Origin: CANLBN01 sp047638515
GTDB taxonomy: Bacteria > Pseudomonadota > Gammaproteobacteria > Pseudomonadales > Cellvibrionaceae
Length of the DNA: 27,719 nt
Assembly (NCBI GenBank): GCA_047638515.1
Contig: JBLIME010000009.1
Location: forward strand, 1 to 27,719
Direction of reading: 5' to 3'
Within the stretch, counting starts at the first letter, position 1. Every line of letters starts with the position of its first letter. A program made the translations under genes and the position numbers. The notes beneath the pieces were generated by a model. It was not told where the DNA came from. It searched no databases and saw only the letters and a program-made list of their open reading frames with translations. Positions 8,181 to 17,388 of this stretch are shown piece by piece.

Positions 8181-8938
8181 ACTACTACGCAATAAAGGCC
8201 ATCTATCAGGCTGAGATGGCGCGTACATGGCGAACACTGTTGCAAAGCATTATATCGCCCATCATCTCTACCTCTTTATACTTTATTGTCTTTGGCTCGG
8301 CCATTGGCTCGCGTATTAGCGAGATAGATGGCATACCTTACGGTTCATTTATTGTTCCAGGTCTACTAATGCTGTCACTGTTAACGCAGAGCATATCGAA
8401 CGCATCTTTTGGTATCTTCTTTCCCAAGTTTTCTGGCACCATCTACGAAGTACTGTCGGCGCCGGTGTCTGCTCGTGAAATTATATTAGGCTACGTCGGT
8501 GCTGCCACTTCCAAGTCTTTGATTGTAGGTGTCATTATCCTCGCTACCGCTGGATTATTTGTGCCGCTGCAAATAGCTCATCCTTTTGCTATGTTATTTT
8601 TCTTGGTAATGACCTGCGTAACCTTCAGTTTACTGGGTTTTATTATTGGTATTTGGGCAGATAATTTTGAAAAATTACAACTGATCCCCTCACTAGTAGT
8701 GACGCCCTTGGTATTTTTAGGCGGGAGCTTTTATTCAATCAGTATGCTGCCGCCTTTTTGGCAAACAGTGACCTTATTTAACCCCGTTGTCTATTTAATT
8801 AGCGGTTTTCGCTGGAGTTTTTATGGAGTGTCCGATGTCAATGTGGCGACCAGTATTGCGATGATTTTATTCTTTTTAGGTATTGCACTCATCATTGTTT
8901 GGCAAATTTTTAGAACCGGCTACCAATTACGTAAATAA
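8177..8938 (+). CDS. ABC-2 type transporter permease
   Basis: 253 residues with about six membrane helices. ABC-2 family features include the N-terminal segment before helix 1 (MARTWRTLLQSIISPIISTSLYFIVFGSAIG is interrupted only by short turns), FIVPGLLMLSL, and the C-terminal LGGSFYSISMLPPFWQTV followed by NPVVYLISGFRWSF. It forms the channel for the ATPase encoded immediately upstream, whose stop overlaps its ATG. Substrate not deducible. The likely end of this two-gene unit is the hairpin at 8944-8970. Confidence 0.9.
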   Translation: MNYYAIKAIYQAEMARTWRTLLQSIISPIISTSLYFIVFGSAIGSRISEIDGIPYGSFIVPGLLMLSLLTQSISNASFGIFFPKFSGTIYEVLSAPVSAREIILGYVGAATSKSLIVGVIILATAGLFVPLQIAHPFAMLFFLVMTCVTFSLLGFIIGIWADNFEKLQLIPSLVVTPLVFLGGSFYSISMLPPFWQTVTLFNPVVYLISGFRWSFYGVSDVNVATSIAMILFFLGIALIIVWQIFRTGYQLRK

Positions 8939-8943
8939 GTACC

Positions 8944-8970
8944 CAGAGCAGCGTATTTAATCGCGCTCTG
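8944..8970 (+). terminator. Hairpin behind the ABC pair, probable terminator
   Basis: Left arm cagagcagcg (8944-8953) pairs with cgcgctctg (8962-8970) in nine GC-rich pairs with one bulged A and an 8-base loop. It lies five bases after the permease stop. The following cgcatttatt is only moderately T-rich. Confidence 0.45.
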
Positions 8971-9032
8971 CGCATTTATTATCGACACTTGCGTTAATAT
9001 CAATACCAAAATTAATGCCAACTCAGGTTATA

Positions 9033-10982
9033 ATGTCACGCATGATTACCTTACAAGACATTAGCCTACAACGTGGCCCTCAGCGCCTCCTCGACAATAC
9101 CTCTGCCACCATTCAACCCACGCATCGTGCGGCAATTATTGGTGCTAACGGCTGTGGTAAATCGAGTCTATTTAAATTGCTGCTTGGGGGCATTAGCCTC
9201 GACAACGGCAATATCTTTATACCTAAGCAGTGGCGTGTATCGCATATGGCACAGGAAGTTGCTGAAAATCATCGATCTGCTCGCGACTATGTTTTAGACG
9301 GCGATGATCGTCTACGAAAAATTGAGCGCACAATTGAGACGGCGCAGTCTAGTGATAACCACCTTGCATTGTCACAAGCCTATGCCGATTTTGAGACGAC
9401 CGATGGCTATACCGCCAACAATCGCGCCGAGCAACTACTGCATGGTCTTGGCTTTAAACAAGCCGATATGACTAAGTCAGTCGCAGATTTCTCAGGAGGC
9501 TGGCGCATTCGTCTTAACTTAGCGCAAGCTCTTATGTGCCCCTCCGATCTACTGCTACTCGACGAGCCCACCAACCACTTAGACATTGATGCCACCTTAT
9601 GGTTAGAGCTGTGGTTAAAAAGCTATAAGGGGACCCTATTATTTATTTCCCATGACAGGGATTTTATCGATGCGGTTGCCGGTCAGATCTTACATATAGA
9701 GCATCAAAAAATTACTACCTACACCGGTAACTACTCATCCTTCGAGACACAGCGAGCGATGAGCTTAGCGCTACAACAATCAAATTTTGAGAAGCAACAG
9801 CAACGTATTGGCGAGATCACACAATTCGTCAATCGTTTTAAAGCCAAGGCAACTAAAGCCAAGCAAGCACAAAGCCGCTTAAAAGAATTAGAGCGCATGG
9901 AGAAAATAGCGCCTGCTCATATCGATTCGCCCTTTAGTTTTCGCTTTAGTGAAGCCGACAAAACTTCAGACCCGTTGTTAAGTCTCGACAAAGCTGATCT
10001 TGGCTATGTCACCCGCGACAAAAAAGTCGCCGTAGCCCCCATTGTCAGACAGGCTGAGCTAACTTTGCGCGCAGACACACGTATTGGCTTGTTGGGTTAT
10101 AACGGTGCGGGTAAATCGACCTTAGTTAAAACTCTCGTCGGTGATCTGGCCCTATTAAGTGGAGAGCGCAATGTCAGCGAGCACCTTAAGATTGGATATT
10201 TTGCACAACATCAATTAGAATTTTTAGATTTAGATGCCAGCGCTCTACTGCATGTTCAACGCTTATCTCCAAAGGTGACCGAACAGGTTATTCGTAATTT
10301 TTTAGGCAGTTTTAATTTTCATGGCGCCAAAGCTGTCGAGGCTATTAGACCCTTTTCAGGTGGAGAGAAGGCGCGCTTAGCACTTGCCTTAATTGTTTGG
10401 CAAAAACCGAACTTACTAATTTTAGATGAACCGACCAATCACCTCGACCTAGATATGCGGCACGCACTGACTCTTGCCTTGCAGCTTTATAAAGGCGCTC
10501 TAGTGGTTATATCGCACGACAGACACCTACTTAAGAATACAGTCGACGAGTTTTATCTTGTCGCCAATCACTCTATCAGTTTGTTTGACGGCGATTTAGC
10601 CGACTATCAGCGGTGGCTAAAGGAATCACTTCAGCAGTCAAAAAACGCAGTGCCGGCGCCTGCAAATAGAAGTGATGGCAGCAGTGCAGTTGCCGATAAA
10701 GTCGATAAGAAATTACTGCGTCAACAAGAAGCCGCTAAACGCGAGCAGCTGAAGCCGTTAAATAACCTGATTAAAAAAACAGAAAAAGAAATAGAAAACC
10801 AACAAAAGAAATTTGAAGTAATACAGGAAAAGCTCGGGAGCGAATCGCTCTATAACGATGACAATAAAAAACAACTGCAAGAACTACTGCTAGAACAAGG
10901 GCAACTTGGGGTCACTATTGAAGAATTAGAAGAGAAGTGGATGGATGCCCAAGAACAGATAGACGGTCTTCAAGTCTACTAA
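9033..10982 (+). CDS. yheS: ABC-F family ATPase YheS
   Basis: 649 residues from the chosen start. ABC-F proteins have two ATPase domains and no membrane part; they act on the ribosome rather than in transport. Domain 1: Walker A GANGCGKSS, signature FSGGWRIRL, Walker B LLLLDEPTNHLD. An inter-domain arm rich in Q/K/R (ATKAKQAQSRLKELERME) then leads to domain 2: GYNGAGKST, FSGGEKARL, LILDEPTNHLD. A C-terminal coiled coil follows (about the last 90 residues, many E/Q/K). These match YheS closely. An upstream ATG at 9015 is in frame but has no ribosome-binding site, whereas AGG at 9025-9027 serves the ATG at 9033; the ATG at 9042 (MITLQD) is also possible. Confidence 0.92.
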   Translation: MSRMITLQDISLQRGPQRLLDNTSATIQPTHRAAIIGANGCGKSSLFKLLLGGISLDNGNIFIPKQWRVSHMAQEVAENHRSARDYVLDGDDRLRKIERTIETAQSSDNHLALSQAYADFETTDGYTANNRAEQLLHGLGFKQADMTKSVADFSGGWRIRLNLAQALMCPSDLLLLDEPTNHLDIDATLWLELWLKSYKGTLLFISHDRDFIDAVAGQILHIEHQKITTYTGNYSSFETQRAMSLALQQSNFEKQQQRIGEITQFVNRFKAKATKAKQAQSRLKELERMEKIAPAHIDSPFSFRFSEADKTSDPLLSLDKADLGYVTRDKKVAVAPIVRQAELTLRADTRIGLLGYNGAGKSTLVKTLVGDLALLSGERNVSEHLKIGYFAQHQLEFLDLDASALLHVQRLSPKVTEQVIRNFLGSFNFHGAKAVEAIRPFSGGEKARLALALIVWQKPNLLILDEPTNHLDLDMRHALTLALQLYKGALVVISHDRHLLKNTVDEFYLVANHSISLFDGDLADYQRWLKESLQQSKNAVPAPANRSDGSSAVADKVDKKLLRQQEAAKREQLKPLNNLIKKTEKEIENQQKKFEVIQEKLGSESLYNDDNKKQLQELLLEQGQLGVTIEELEEKWMDAQEQIDGLQVY

Positions 10983-11020
10983 CCTAAAGATGAGTGCTTA
11001 ACGGCGGCGTCCGCAAGTGA

Positions 11021-11665
11021 TTATCTGTCGACTGTCATAATCAGAAAGCGCGTAAATGCCACGTTGGTCGGTGATAAGCTTTTGTTGACCTTCGCTTTAC
11101 CGGCGATCACTAGCTGGCGATATTTTTTATAGAAATCCCAGGTGGGTGCAGGCTTATAGACGGGATCATCTAGGTCAAAATGTTTCAGTATGTTTTTAGC
11201 CGTCGTAGGTTTTACAAAGACTTGTTTTTGAGGTGCGTAATAGGCGGGAATAACACTCACCAAGCTCCACTTAGCGAGCTTTTCCGTGCGTAATATATCC
11301 ACCATCGCCTCGAAGCCAAACTGCTGCTTACCGTGAAGCATATTGCTCAGAGCCTCTACTAAAAAAGCCTTGTCGTACTCGTTGAGATTTTTCACAAAAT
11401 CGCGAAACTTAGGTTTCTCGTACATCGATATCATCGACGAGCGACTAACCGCCTTGATCATATTATCTGCTGTAACGTGAATATTTGAACAGGCAACTTT
11501 ATCAAAAGCGCTGTGAGTGAAGGCGACCATCTTATCAAAGTTGTGTTTTTTGGTAAGAGCCAACATATCGGGATCATCGAAACCCCCGGGATAACGCATT
11601 AAAAAATCAGTTTCCAAGCGTTTTAATTTTTGAGTGTCTAGTGTGCTAACTTTACTGGCGGGCAT
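11021..11665 (-). CDS. Conserved protein of unknown function
   Basis: 214 residues, soluble, no signal peptide or membrane segment. I recognise the pattern of a conserved gammaproteobacterial protein of unknown role (FLMRYPGGFDDPDMLAL near the N-terminus, SRSSMISMYEKPKFRDF in the middle, VFVKPTTAKNILKHFDL towards the end) but not a named domain or catalytic motif. It converges with yheS, with 38 bases between the two stops, and precedes the NYN gene in the same orientation by gene order only (the NYN gene lies 163 bases upstream of it). The ATG has only a weak upstream site. Real gene: confident. Function: unknown. Confidence 0.8.
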   Translation of the reverse strand: MPASKVSTLDTQKLKRLETDFLMRYPGGFDDPDMLALTKKHNFDKMVAFTHSAFDKVACSNIHVTADNMIKAVSRSSMISMYEKPKFRDFVKNLNEYDKAFLVEALSNMLHGKQQFGFEAMVDILRTEKLAKWSLVSVIPAYYAPQKQVFVKPTTAKNILKHFDLDDPVYKPAPTWDFYKKYRQLVIAGKAKVNKSLSPTNVAFTRFLIMTVDR

Positions 11666-11828
11666 GGGCTTATCTTACTTCGAAGCGTGTTGTGTTTATT
11701 ACGTACTAGCTACTTTGATTAGCTCTACCGCCGCACAAATGACCGCACTCGTTGAAAAACTGACCATACAGTCAGAGGCACTGGCCAGTTCTAAGCCGCC
11801 GCTACAACGATATGACTAAGACAGCACC

Positions 11829-12302
11829 CTAAATTAGCATCGTTTCGTCGATCGCATAAAAATCATCAGCAGCGTCTATTAGCGACGCGGCAGTTAATTT
11901 TTTCACGCCGTAGACAGCGGTTTCTACTGAGTAGGTATGTTTGATTTTTTCGAGGAGCCTATCAAAGTCACCGTCCCCCGATAGCAGTATGACTTTATCG
12001 ACCAGTGGCGCGGCCTCTAAGACGTCGATGGTGATGCCTACGTCCCAATCACCTTTCGCAGAACCATCACTGCGCTGGATGAAAGGCTTTAACTTAACGC
12101 TAAAGCCGATATGTTTGAGCGCATCTTGAAATTTGATCTGTTGGTCGTCACCACGGTGAGTCGCGTAGGCATTAGCAATGGTGATGTCGCCCTCGGCTTC
12201 AATGCGCGGCCAAAATCGGCGATAATTGAACTGGCGCTTGTAAGTGTCCCGAGTCGTGTAATAAATATTCTGTACGTCGACGAAAATAGCTATCTTTTTC
12301 AC
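11829..12302 (-). CDS. NYN domain protein (LabA/DUF88-like putative ribonuclease)
   Basis: 157 residues, a single NYN domain of the PIN-like nuclease superfamily. Acidic residues expected at the metal site are present: D9 and N12 in FVDVQN, D85/D87 in GDWDVGITIDV, and D110/D112 in LLSGDGDF. Relatives are proposed RNases; the substrate here is unknown. The start is GTG at 12302, preceded by a good taggtgat site. It begins 30 bases after the stop of rhlE on the same strand, so the two are very probably co-transcribed, putting an RNA helicase and a likely RNase in one unit. Confidence 0.88.
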   Translation of the reverse strand: MKKIAIFVDVQNIYYTTRDTYKRQFNYRRFWPRIEAEGDITIANAYATHRGDDQQIKFQDALKHIGFSVKLKPFIQRSDGSAKGDWDVGITIDVLEAAPLVDKVILLSGDGDFDRLLEKIKHTYSVETAVYGVKKLTAASLIDAADDFYAIDETMLI

Positions 12303-12332
12303 ACATCACCTAACTGTGTTAAACCGTCGAGC

Positions 12333-13745
12333 TTATCGATTACCGCTCTTATGCTCGGTTCTTTGTCCATTGGCATTGACAGTACTACTGGAAGTGGCGC
12401 TGTTAGTTCTTGGCTTTCGAGTGTTTGAATATCCACTTTTATGCTTTGACTCGGTATTAGTTCTTCCGCTTTTATCATCGTCACCACGTCCGCGTCGTCG
12501 ATTGACTTGATTTTTACTGTCGGCATTATTACTGTCGCCACGACTGAATCCAGACGCCTTCGGTTTTTTTGCCTTAATCGGTCGATGATCTAGGCGCGAC
12601 TCGGGGAGCTGATGGTCGGGATCAAAATCTTCGATAACCTCTCGTGTCAGTAGCGTCTTAATTAGGCGCTCAATACTGCTTAGCTCTTTAAATTCGTCGG
12701 CACTGACCAGTGAAATCGCCTGACCTGAAGCGCCGGCGCGACCGGTACGACCGATACGATGCACATAATCTTCAGGCACATTCGGTAGATCAAAGTTGAC
12801 AACTTGCGGAAGCTGATCGATATCTAAACCTCTAGCCGCAATATCCGTCGCGACCAGAATGCGGACGCCGCCGGCTTTGAATTCTGCCAATGCTTTTGTG
12901 CGCGCACCTTGACTTTTATTGCCGTGAATGGCGATAGCGGTAATGCCCTCGGCCAATAACTGTTTAACAAGCTTATTAGCACCATGCTTTGTGCGCGAAA
13001 AAACCAGCGCTTGATCCCATTGGTGCGTGTGAATCAAATGACATAGTAGCTCTGACTTACGTTTTTTGTCGACAGGGTGAATCCACTGTTTAACAGTACT
13101 CACGGTGGTGTTGCGCGGACTCACTGAAATTTCGACAGGGTTGTCTACTAAGCCTTTAGCGAGTTTACGTATATCCTCCGAAAAGGTCGCAGAGAACAAC
13201 AAATTCTGTCGACGAACTGGAAGTACATTCAAAATCTTACGAATATCGTGGATGAATCCCATATCTAACATACGGTCGGCTTCATCGAGCACCAGCACTT
13301 CTAGCTGCGAGAATTTAATAGCCCCCTGATTATAGAGGTCAAGCAGTCTTCCCGGTGTCGCCACTAGTACATCGACGCCTTTTCTTAGCGCCATCATCTG
13401 TGGGTTTATTTTTACGCCACCAAAGACAACTGTAGAACGCAGAGGGAGATATTTACCGTAGGTTTCGACACTGGCGGCGACTTGTGCGGCGAGTTCGCGG
13501 GTAGGCGTTAAAATTAAAGCGCGCACATGATTGGCGCGAGCTAAGTCACCGCCCGCGAGGCGGTTAAGTAACGGCAGGGTGAAACCAGCAGTTTTACCGG
13601 TGCCCGTTTGCGCTGCGGCCATGACATCTTTACCGCTGATGATGGCAGGAATGGCTTGTTCTTGAATGGGCGAAGGTTTGTCGTAGCCCTTTTCGAGCAC
13701 GGCTTTTAATAATGGCTCAGAGAGACCGAGGGAATCAAAACTCAT
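12333..13745 (-). CDS. rhlE: DEAD-box RNA helicase RhlE
   Basis: 470 residues. Helicase core motifs: MSFDSLGLSEPLLKAV start, Q motif (YDKPSPIQEQAIP), AQTGTGKT (45-52), PTRELAAQ (81-88), ATPGRLLD, DEAD (154-157), SATFSEDI, and HRIGRTGRAGASG. The start and core are typical of RhlE, which remodels rRNA during ribosome assembly and works with the RNA degradosome in some species. From about residue 390 comes a basic, low-complexity tail rich in R, K, N and S, normal for this family and probably an unstructured RNA-binding arm. There is no good ribosome-binding site before the ATG. The NYN gene follows closely. It lacks the DbpA-type RNA-binding domain. Confidence 0.92.
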   Translation of the reverse strand: MSFDSLGLSEPLLKAVLEKGYDKPSPIQEQAIPAIISGKDVMAAAQTGTGKTAGFTLPLLNRLAGGDLARANHVRALILTPTRELAAQVAASVETYGKYLPLRSTVVFGGVKINPQMMALRKGVDVLVATPGRLLDLYNQGAIKFSQLEVLVLDEADRMLDMGFIHDIRKILNVLPVRRQNLLFSATFSEDIRKLAKGLVDNPVEISVSPRNTTVSTVKQWIHPVDKKRKSELLCHLIHTHQWDQALVFSRTKHGANKLVKQLLAEGITAIAIHGNKSQGARTKALAEFKAGGVRILVATDIAARGLDIDQLPQVVNFDLPNVPEDYVHRIGRTGRAGASGQAISLVSADEFKELSSIERLIKTLLTREVIEDFDPDHQLPESRLDHRPIKAKKPKASGFSRGDSNNADSKNQVNRRRGRGDDDKSGRTNTESKHKSGYSNTRKPRTNSATSSSTVNANGQRTEHKSGNR

Positions 13746-13852
13746 AATAAGAGGTATTTATTTAATAGTGAATAGAATGAAATATTTGTGTGCCGCAGCA
13801 TACAGTAATTCCCTATAATTACCTATTAATTAGTCATCTATTCACAGTAAAC

Positions 13853-14818
13853 TCATACAAGAATAATTAACATTATCGGCATCATAATGCCTGCTAGCAG
13901 TGTCTGTACCGTGATAATCGTCGCCATTAACTCATAGTCGCCGCCGAGCTGCCGCGCCAAAATATAGGCTGCCGATGCGGTGGGCAACAAGGTTAATAAC
14001 AAGAGTACGCCTCTCATTAAAGGTTCTACATTAAACAAGCTACACAAAACTACGGCGAGCATTGGTAGCACTAAAAATTTAGCCACACTCGCGACGACTA
14101 GAGGCGCTATTGATGCAGAAATTGAGCGCAGGTTAAGAGCGGCACCAACGGTTAACAAGCCGATCGGCAGCGTCGCCTTAGAGAATATATCCAGAGTCTC
14201 TAAAAGCATCGAAGGCACGGGTAGTCGTAAAACATTGATTAATACCCCCGCCATACAGCTTAGAATCAAAGGGTTATTAACAATAGATTTGCCCACACGC
14301 TTAAAAATCTTGCCCCGGCTATCGCCCTGCTGATGATATAGCTCAAGCACCAGGACACATAAGATATTCAGCGCTGGAATCATCAATGTAATCAGCATAA
14401 TAGCCATGACTAGACCATCGGGGCCAAACAAAGCAATAACGAGCGATAGACCGATGTAAGTATTAAAGCGAATGCCGCCTTGATATACAGAGGTAAATTT
14501 AAAGGGAGGAAACTTAACAACTAGCTGCAATACTACCAACATCAGCGTTAATCCTGCATAGAGCAATAAGATCACTACTGCTGCATTCAAGATATCGAGC
14601 CCCGCAAGATCGGCAACCGCTATTTTACTGATTAATAGTGCCGGAAATAATAAAAAATAAGTAACTTTTTCTGCTCCCCGCCAGAAATCCGAGCTCACAA
14701 ATTTATAATGCGCGCAGATAAGCCCGCACAAAATAATAAGAAAAACAGGAATAATCGCTAAGATAATAGCCACAGAAAGTAACTCACAAACAATGAATAG
14801 GAGATCAAAAAAATTCAA
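13853..14818 (-). CDS. AEC family transporter (auxin efflux carrier type)
   Basis: Up to 321 residues with about ten membrane helices in two halves. Family signatures are the first helix region (PVFLIILCGLICAHYKFVS), LLFPALLISKIA in helix 2, the central NPLILSCMAGVLIN, and LPIGLLTVGAAL in the second half. AEC carriers move small organic anions such as malate or other carboxylates; the substrate here is unknown. The longest frame starts at TTG 14818, which lacks a properly spaced ribosome-binding site. GTG at 14770 (giving MAIILAIIPVFL) follows GAG by nine bases and would give a more typical N-terminus, so the true start may be there. Confidence 0.88.
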   Translation of the reverse strand: MNFFDLLFIVCELLSVAIILAIIPVFLIILCGLICAHYKFVSSDFWRGAEKVTYFLLFPALLISKIAVADLAGLDILNAAVVILLLYAGLTLMLVVLQLVVKFPPFKFTSVYQGGIRFNTYIGLSLVIALFGPDGLVMAIMLITLMIPALNILCVLVLELYHQQGDSRGKIFKRVGKSIVNNPLILSCMAGVLINVLRLPVPSMLLETLDIFSKATLPIGLLTVGAALNLRSISASIAPLVVASVAKFLVLPMLAVVLCSLFNVEPLMRGVLLLLTLLPTASAAYILARQLGGDYELMATIITVQTLLAGIMMPIMLIILV

Positions 14819-14982
14819 CCCACACTATACGCACTAAACCATAAAATAATAACTAAGCTAGTCAGTCGCGCTATTTTTAAATTAGAAGCCCCTAGCCAAT
14901 GCAGACTTTAGTCATCATCAGCAAGGTCTGGCCACAGCTCGCTAACCGAGCGCATATAACTCATATGATTAATGTCTAAACA

Positions 14983-14991
14983 TGCTATATT
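14983..14991 (+). promoter_or_regulatory. Possible extended -10 promoter for the cyclase gene
   Basis: TGCTATATT fits the extended -10 pattern TGnTATAAT with one mismatch, about 87 bases before the cyclase ATG, in an AT-rich stretch. There is no clear -35, as is allowed for extended -10 promoters. Weak evidence. Confidence 0.25.
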
Positions 14992-15077
14992 ATTATAGAA
15001 TAAAAATTTTAGTCCTTGTGCAGCTGTTTGAGAACAGTGCCAGAGCGATATTCTTATTACTATATTAGTCATTAATT

Positions 15078-16472
15078 ATGCGCTACCCCGTAGTTGAAGA
15101 TAAAACAGATAAAGCGCGACTACCCCGGTATCAATATTATTTTCGGGTATTGCTGAGTCTTTTTGCAAGTGCTGCCTTGATTGGCAAAAATATGTCTGAA
15201 GTAAAATTTATGCATATTGAGACCTTAGCGATAGCCGGCCTATTGATGTTTTATTGCGTGACTACCTATTGGCTCACCCTCATTCAAGACAAAGAAAAAA
15301 TTAACAGCTCCACCGCCTTGGCATTAGCCGACGGAGGTGTAATTATGTTGGCTGTCACTGCACTTGAGTACTCGCCCTGGCCAAGTCTTTTATTACTCAC
15401 CCTGTTGCAATTTAATGCGCTCTCGCAAGGTGGCATTAAGCAGGCCTTCGAAGTCAATACCGGGGTAGTGTTAGGGTTAATTATCGGATTTTTTGTATTA
15501 GATAACCAAACCGTCGACCTCGAGTCCAACAGCACCCTAAATAATCTAGTGCTCATCGGCAGTTTCGCCTATCTTTGCGTTTATGGCGCGTCTTCCTATC
15601 GATATTTGCAGAAATTATTGATCGCTAATGCCATTTTTAAAAAAGATAGCGCAACCTATCGCCTGCAGGTGTATCGACTCTCGCATTATATTCCCGGACC
15701 AGTCACCGCTATGATTCGCGATAAGAATCATCGGATATTAACTGAGCGCAAACGCATTACTGTGTTCTTTTCAGACATTGTCGGTTTTACCGAGCTCAGC
15801 GAGGAGTTAGAAGCCGAGACTCTGGCTGAACTACTCAATAGCTATTTATCTGAAATGAGTAAAGTCGCCAACCGCTTTAACGGTACCGTCGATAAGTTTA
15901 TGGGCGATGCCATTATGATTCTTTTCGGCGATGATAGCGAGACGAGTCAAGGCATCAAAAAAGACGCCGTGCAATGCGTTGCAATGGCGTTAGAAATGAG
16001 TAGGCGCATGCAAGAACTGCAAGCTCACTGGTCTGAGCTCGGTATTAAAAAACCGTTACAAGTACGTATTGGTATTAATTCCGGGTACTGTACCGTAGGT
16101 ACGTTTGGCACCGACAGAAACCTAAACTATACCGCTCTAGGGGCTGACGTAAATTTAGCGAGTCGCTTAGAATCAGCCGGAAAACCTGGCGACATTTTGA
16201 TCTCTCATGAGACCTGGTCACTCATCAAAGACGTCATCTTATGTAAAGACCGGGGGCAAATTAAAGCTAAAGGCTTTACTCACCCAATTCAAGTCTATCA
16301 GGTCATTAACTTTCGCAAAAATCTAGCTGGCAAGCAAAGCTATCTTTCTGAGAGCATGGAGGGGTTTTCGATGCATTTAGATTTAGAAAAAATTAAAAAT
16401 TACGAGAAAGACCACGTTATCAAAAAGTTAGAGATAGCGACGAAGACTTTACGCGACAAAAAAATTCATTGA
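15078..16472 (+). CDS. Membrane-bound class III adenylate cyclase
   Basis: 464 residues. Residues 20-180 contain about five or six membrane helices with no recognisable sensor domain (not CHASE2, not HAMP). The class III catalytic domain runs from about 223 to 415. Metal-binding aspartates are D233 (FFSDIVGFT) and D277 (VDKFMGDAIM); N359 and R363 (DVNLASR) are the transition-state residues. K273 and T352 fit the Lys/Thr purine-selecting pair common in bacterial adenylate cyclases, so cAMP is the likely product (inference). A 50-residue charged tail follows. The gene stands alone: AEC transporter divergent on the left, queF convergent on the right with 43 bases between stops. All catalytic residues are intact. 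Confidence 0.88.
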   Translation: MRYPVVEDKTDKARLPRYQYYFRVLLSLFASAALIGKNMSEVKFMHIETLAIAGLLMFYCVTTYWLTLIQDKEKINSSTALALADGGVIMLAVTALEYSPWPSLLLLTLLQFNALSQGGIKQAFEVNTGVVLGLIIGFFVLDNQTVDLESNSTLNNLVLIGSFAYLCVYGASSYRYLQKLLIANAIFKKDSATYRLQVYRLSHYIPGPVTAMIRDKNHRILTERKRITVFFSDIVGFTELSEELEAETLAELLNSYLSEMSKVANRFNGTVDKFMGDAIMILFGDDSETSQGIKKDAVQCVAMALEMSRRMQELQAHWSELGIKKPLQVRIGINSGYCTVGTFGTDRNLNYTALGADVNLASRLESAGKPGDILISHETWSLIKDVILCKDRGQIKAKGFTHPIQVYQVINFRKNLAGKQSYLSESMEGFSMHLDLEKIKNYEKDHVIKKLEIATKTLRDKKIH

Positions 16473-16515
16473 AACTCTTTGTGCTATTAATTGACCAAGG
16501 CTTTAAAAATATGAC

Positions 16516-17388
16516 TTATTGTCGGCGGGTTCTCAAGCGTAAATTTTTAAAGGGCTGTTCAACCGTATTTAAAGAATACCTCATAGGGTTAATATCCAAG
16601 CCTCCCCTACGGGTATAACGCGCATAAACGGCTAGTGTTGTTGGCTTACACTGCTGATCTATATCAACGAATATTTGCTCGACGCAATTTTCGTGGAAGT
16701 CTTGATGCTCTCTAAAAGACACCAAATAAGCTAATAGGTTTTCTGCTTTAATTTTAGGGCCGGAATACTCAATAAAGATTGTTGCCCAGTCGGGTTGATT
16801 CGTCACCGGACAGTTAGTTTTGAGTAGATGACTATAGAGTGTTTCACGCTCAACAGTGATATTTTCTGCCTTGCTCTCATTTTGACTGACACATAATAAT
16901 TGTGCCTCGCGATGATAATGCTCAATGCGAATATCACAGCCATCGATGCAGCGCCCGGGCAGGTGATCAATGGCTAAATTATGCGCATCGTCTAGATCAT
17001 AAAAAAATATCTCAAGCATCCCCACCGCAGCCGCACTTAAGTCGTTGAACATAATACGCTTGAGGTCGTTTTCTGAATCAAGATAAGTCTGATTAAACGA
17101 ATTCAAATAAAGTTTAAAGGATTTAGATTCAACTATATTAACGGTGTCATGAGCGAATATAAATTCAACCAGACGCAGCTGGGGCATACCCTGAGAGTTC
17201 AACCAAGAGACTTCATAGGCCGTCCATAGATCGGTACCCGTAAAAGGTAAATCTTTGTCGGCAAATAGAGTCCGACGAGTGTTCTGACGGGGAATCGGAT
17301 ACAGCAAACTGGCATCGTATTGCGTTTTATAAACAGTTGCCTGCCCTAAAGGAAGAGCAGCAGTCATTGTACTAGTAGAACTTTTCAT
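16516..17388 (-). CDS. queF: NADPH-dependent 7-cyano-7-deazaguanine reductase
   Basis: 290 residues, the long two-domain (YqcD-type) form; E. coli has 282. QueF reduces preQ0 to preQ1 in queuosine biosynthesis. The catalytic cysteine is C193 in TNCPVTNQPDW, with D200 as proton donor; VESKSFKLYLNSF (86-98) is the NADPH/QueF motif, and FHENCVEQIF (231-240) holds the substrate-binding Glu. The start ATG (17386-17388) lies inside an array of 14-bp repeats, and the preceding repeat supplies a second ATG giving the minicistron MTLQL whose TGA overlaps this start. No usual ribosome-binding site is seen. ATG codon 8 (MTAALPLG) is an alternative start. In Pseudomonas aeruginosa queF is PA2806, near yadHG, as here. 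Confidence 0.96.
   Translation of the reverse strand: MKSSTSTMTAALPLGQATVYKTQYDASLLYPIPRQNTRRTLFADKDLPFTGTDLWTAYEVSWLNSQGMPQLRLVEFIFAHDTVNIVESKSFKLYLNSFNQTYLDSENDLKRIMFNDLSAAAVGMLEIFFYDLDDAHNLAIDHLPGRCIDGCDIRIEHYHREAQLLCVSQNESKAENITVERETLYSHLLKTNCPVTNQPDWATIFIEYSGPKIKAENLLAYLVSFREHQDFHENCVEQIFVDIDQQCKPTTLAVYARYTRRGGLDINPMRYSLNTVEQPFKNLRLRTRRQ

Noticed and set aside
11634..11819. Plus-strand ORF of 61 codons at the start of the 214-residue gene
   Set aside because: It overlaps the real gene's N-terminus antisense, has no domain and no good ribosome-binding site; the gap it fills is only 163 bases.
12299..12541. 80-codon minus-strand ORF overlapping the 3' end of rhlE, with its TGA overlapping the NYN start
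   Set aside because: It lies in another frame within the low-complexity basic tail of RhlE; the composition explains the open frame and no ribosome-binding site or domain is seen.
15024..15037. Palindrome ctgtttgagaacag before the cyclase, resembling a LexA site
   Set aside because: Spacing between CTG and CAG is 8 bases rather than the 10 of the gammaproteobacterial SOS box.
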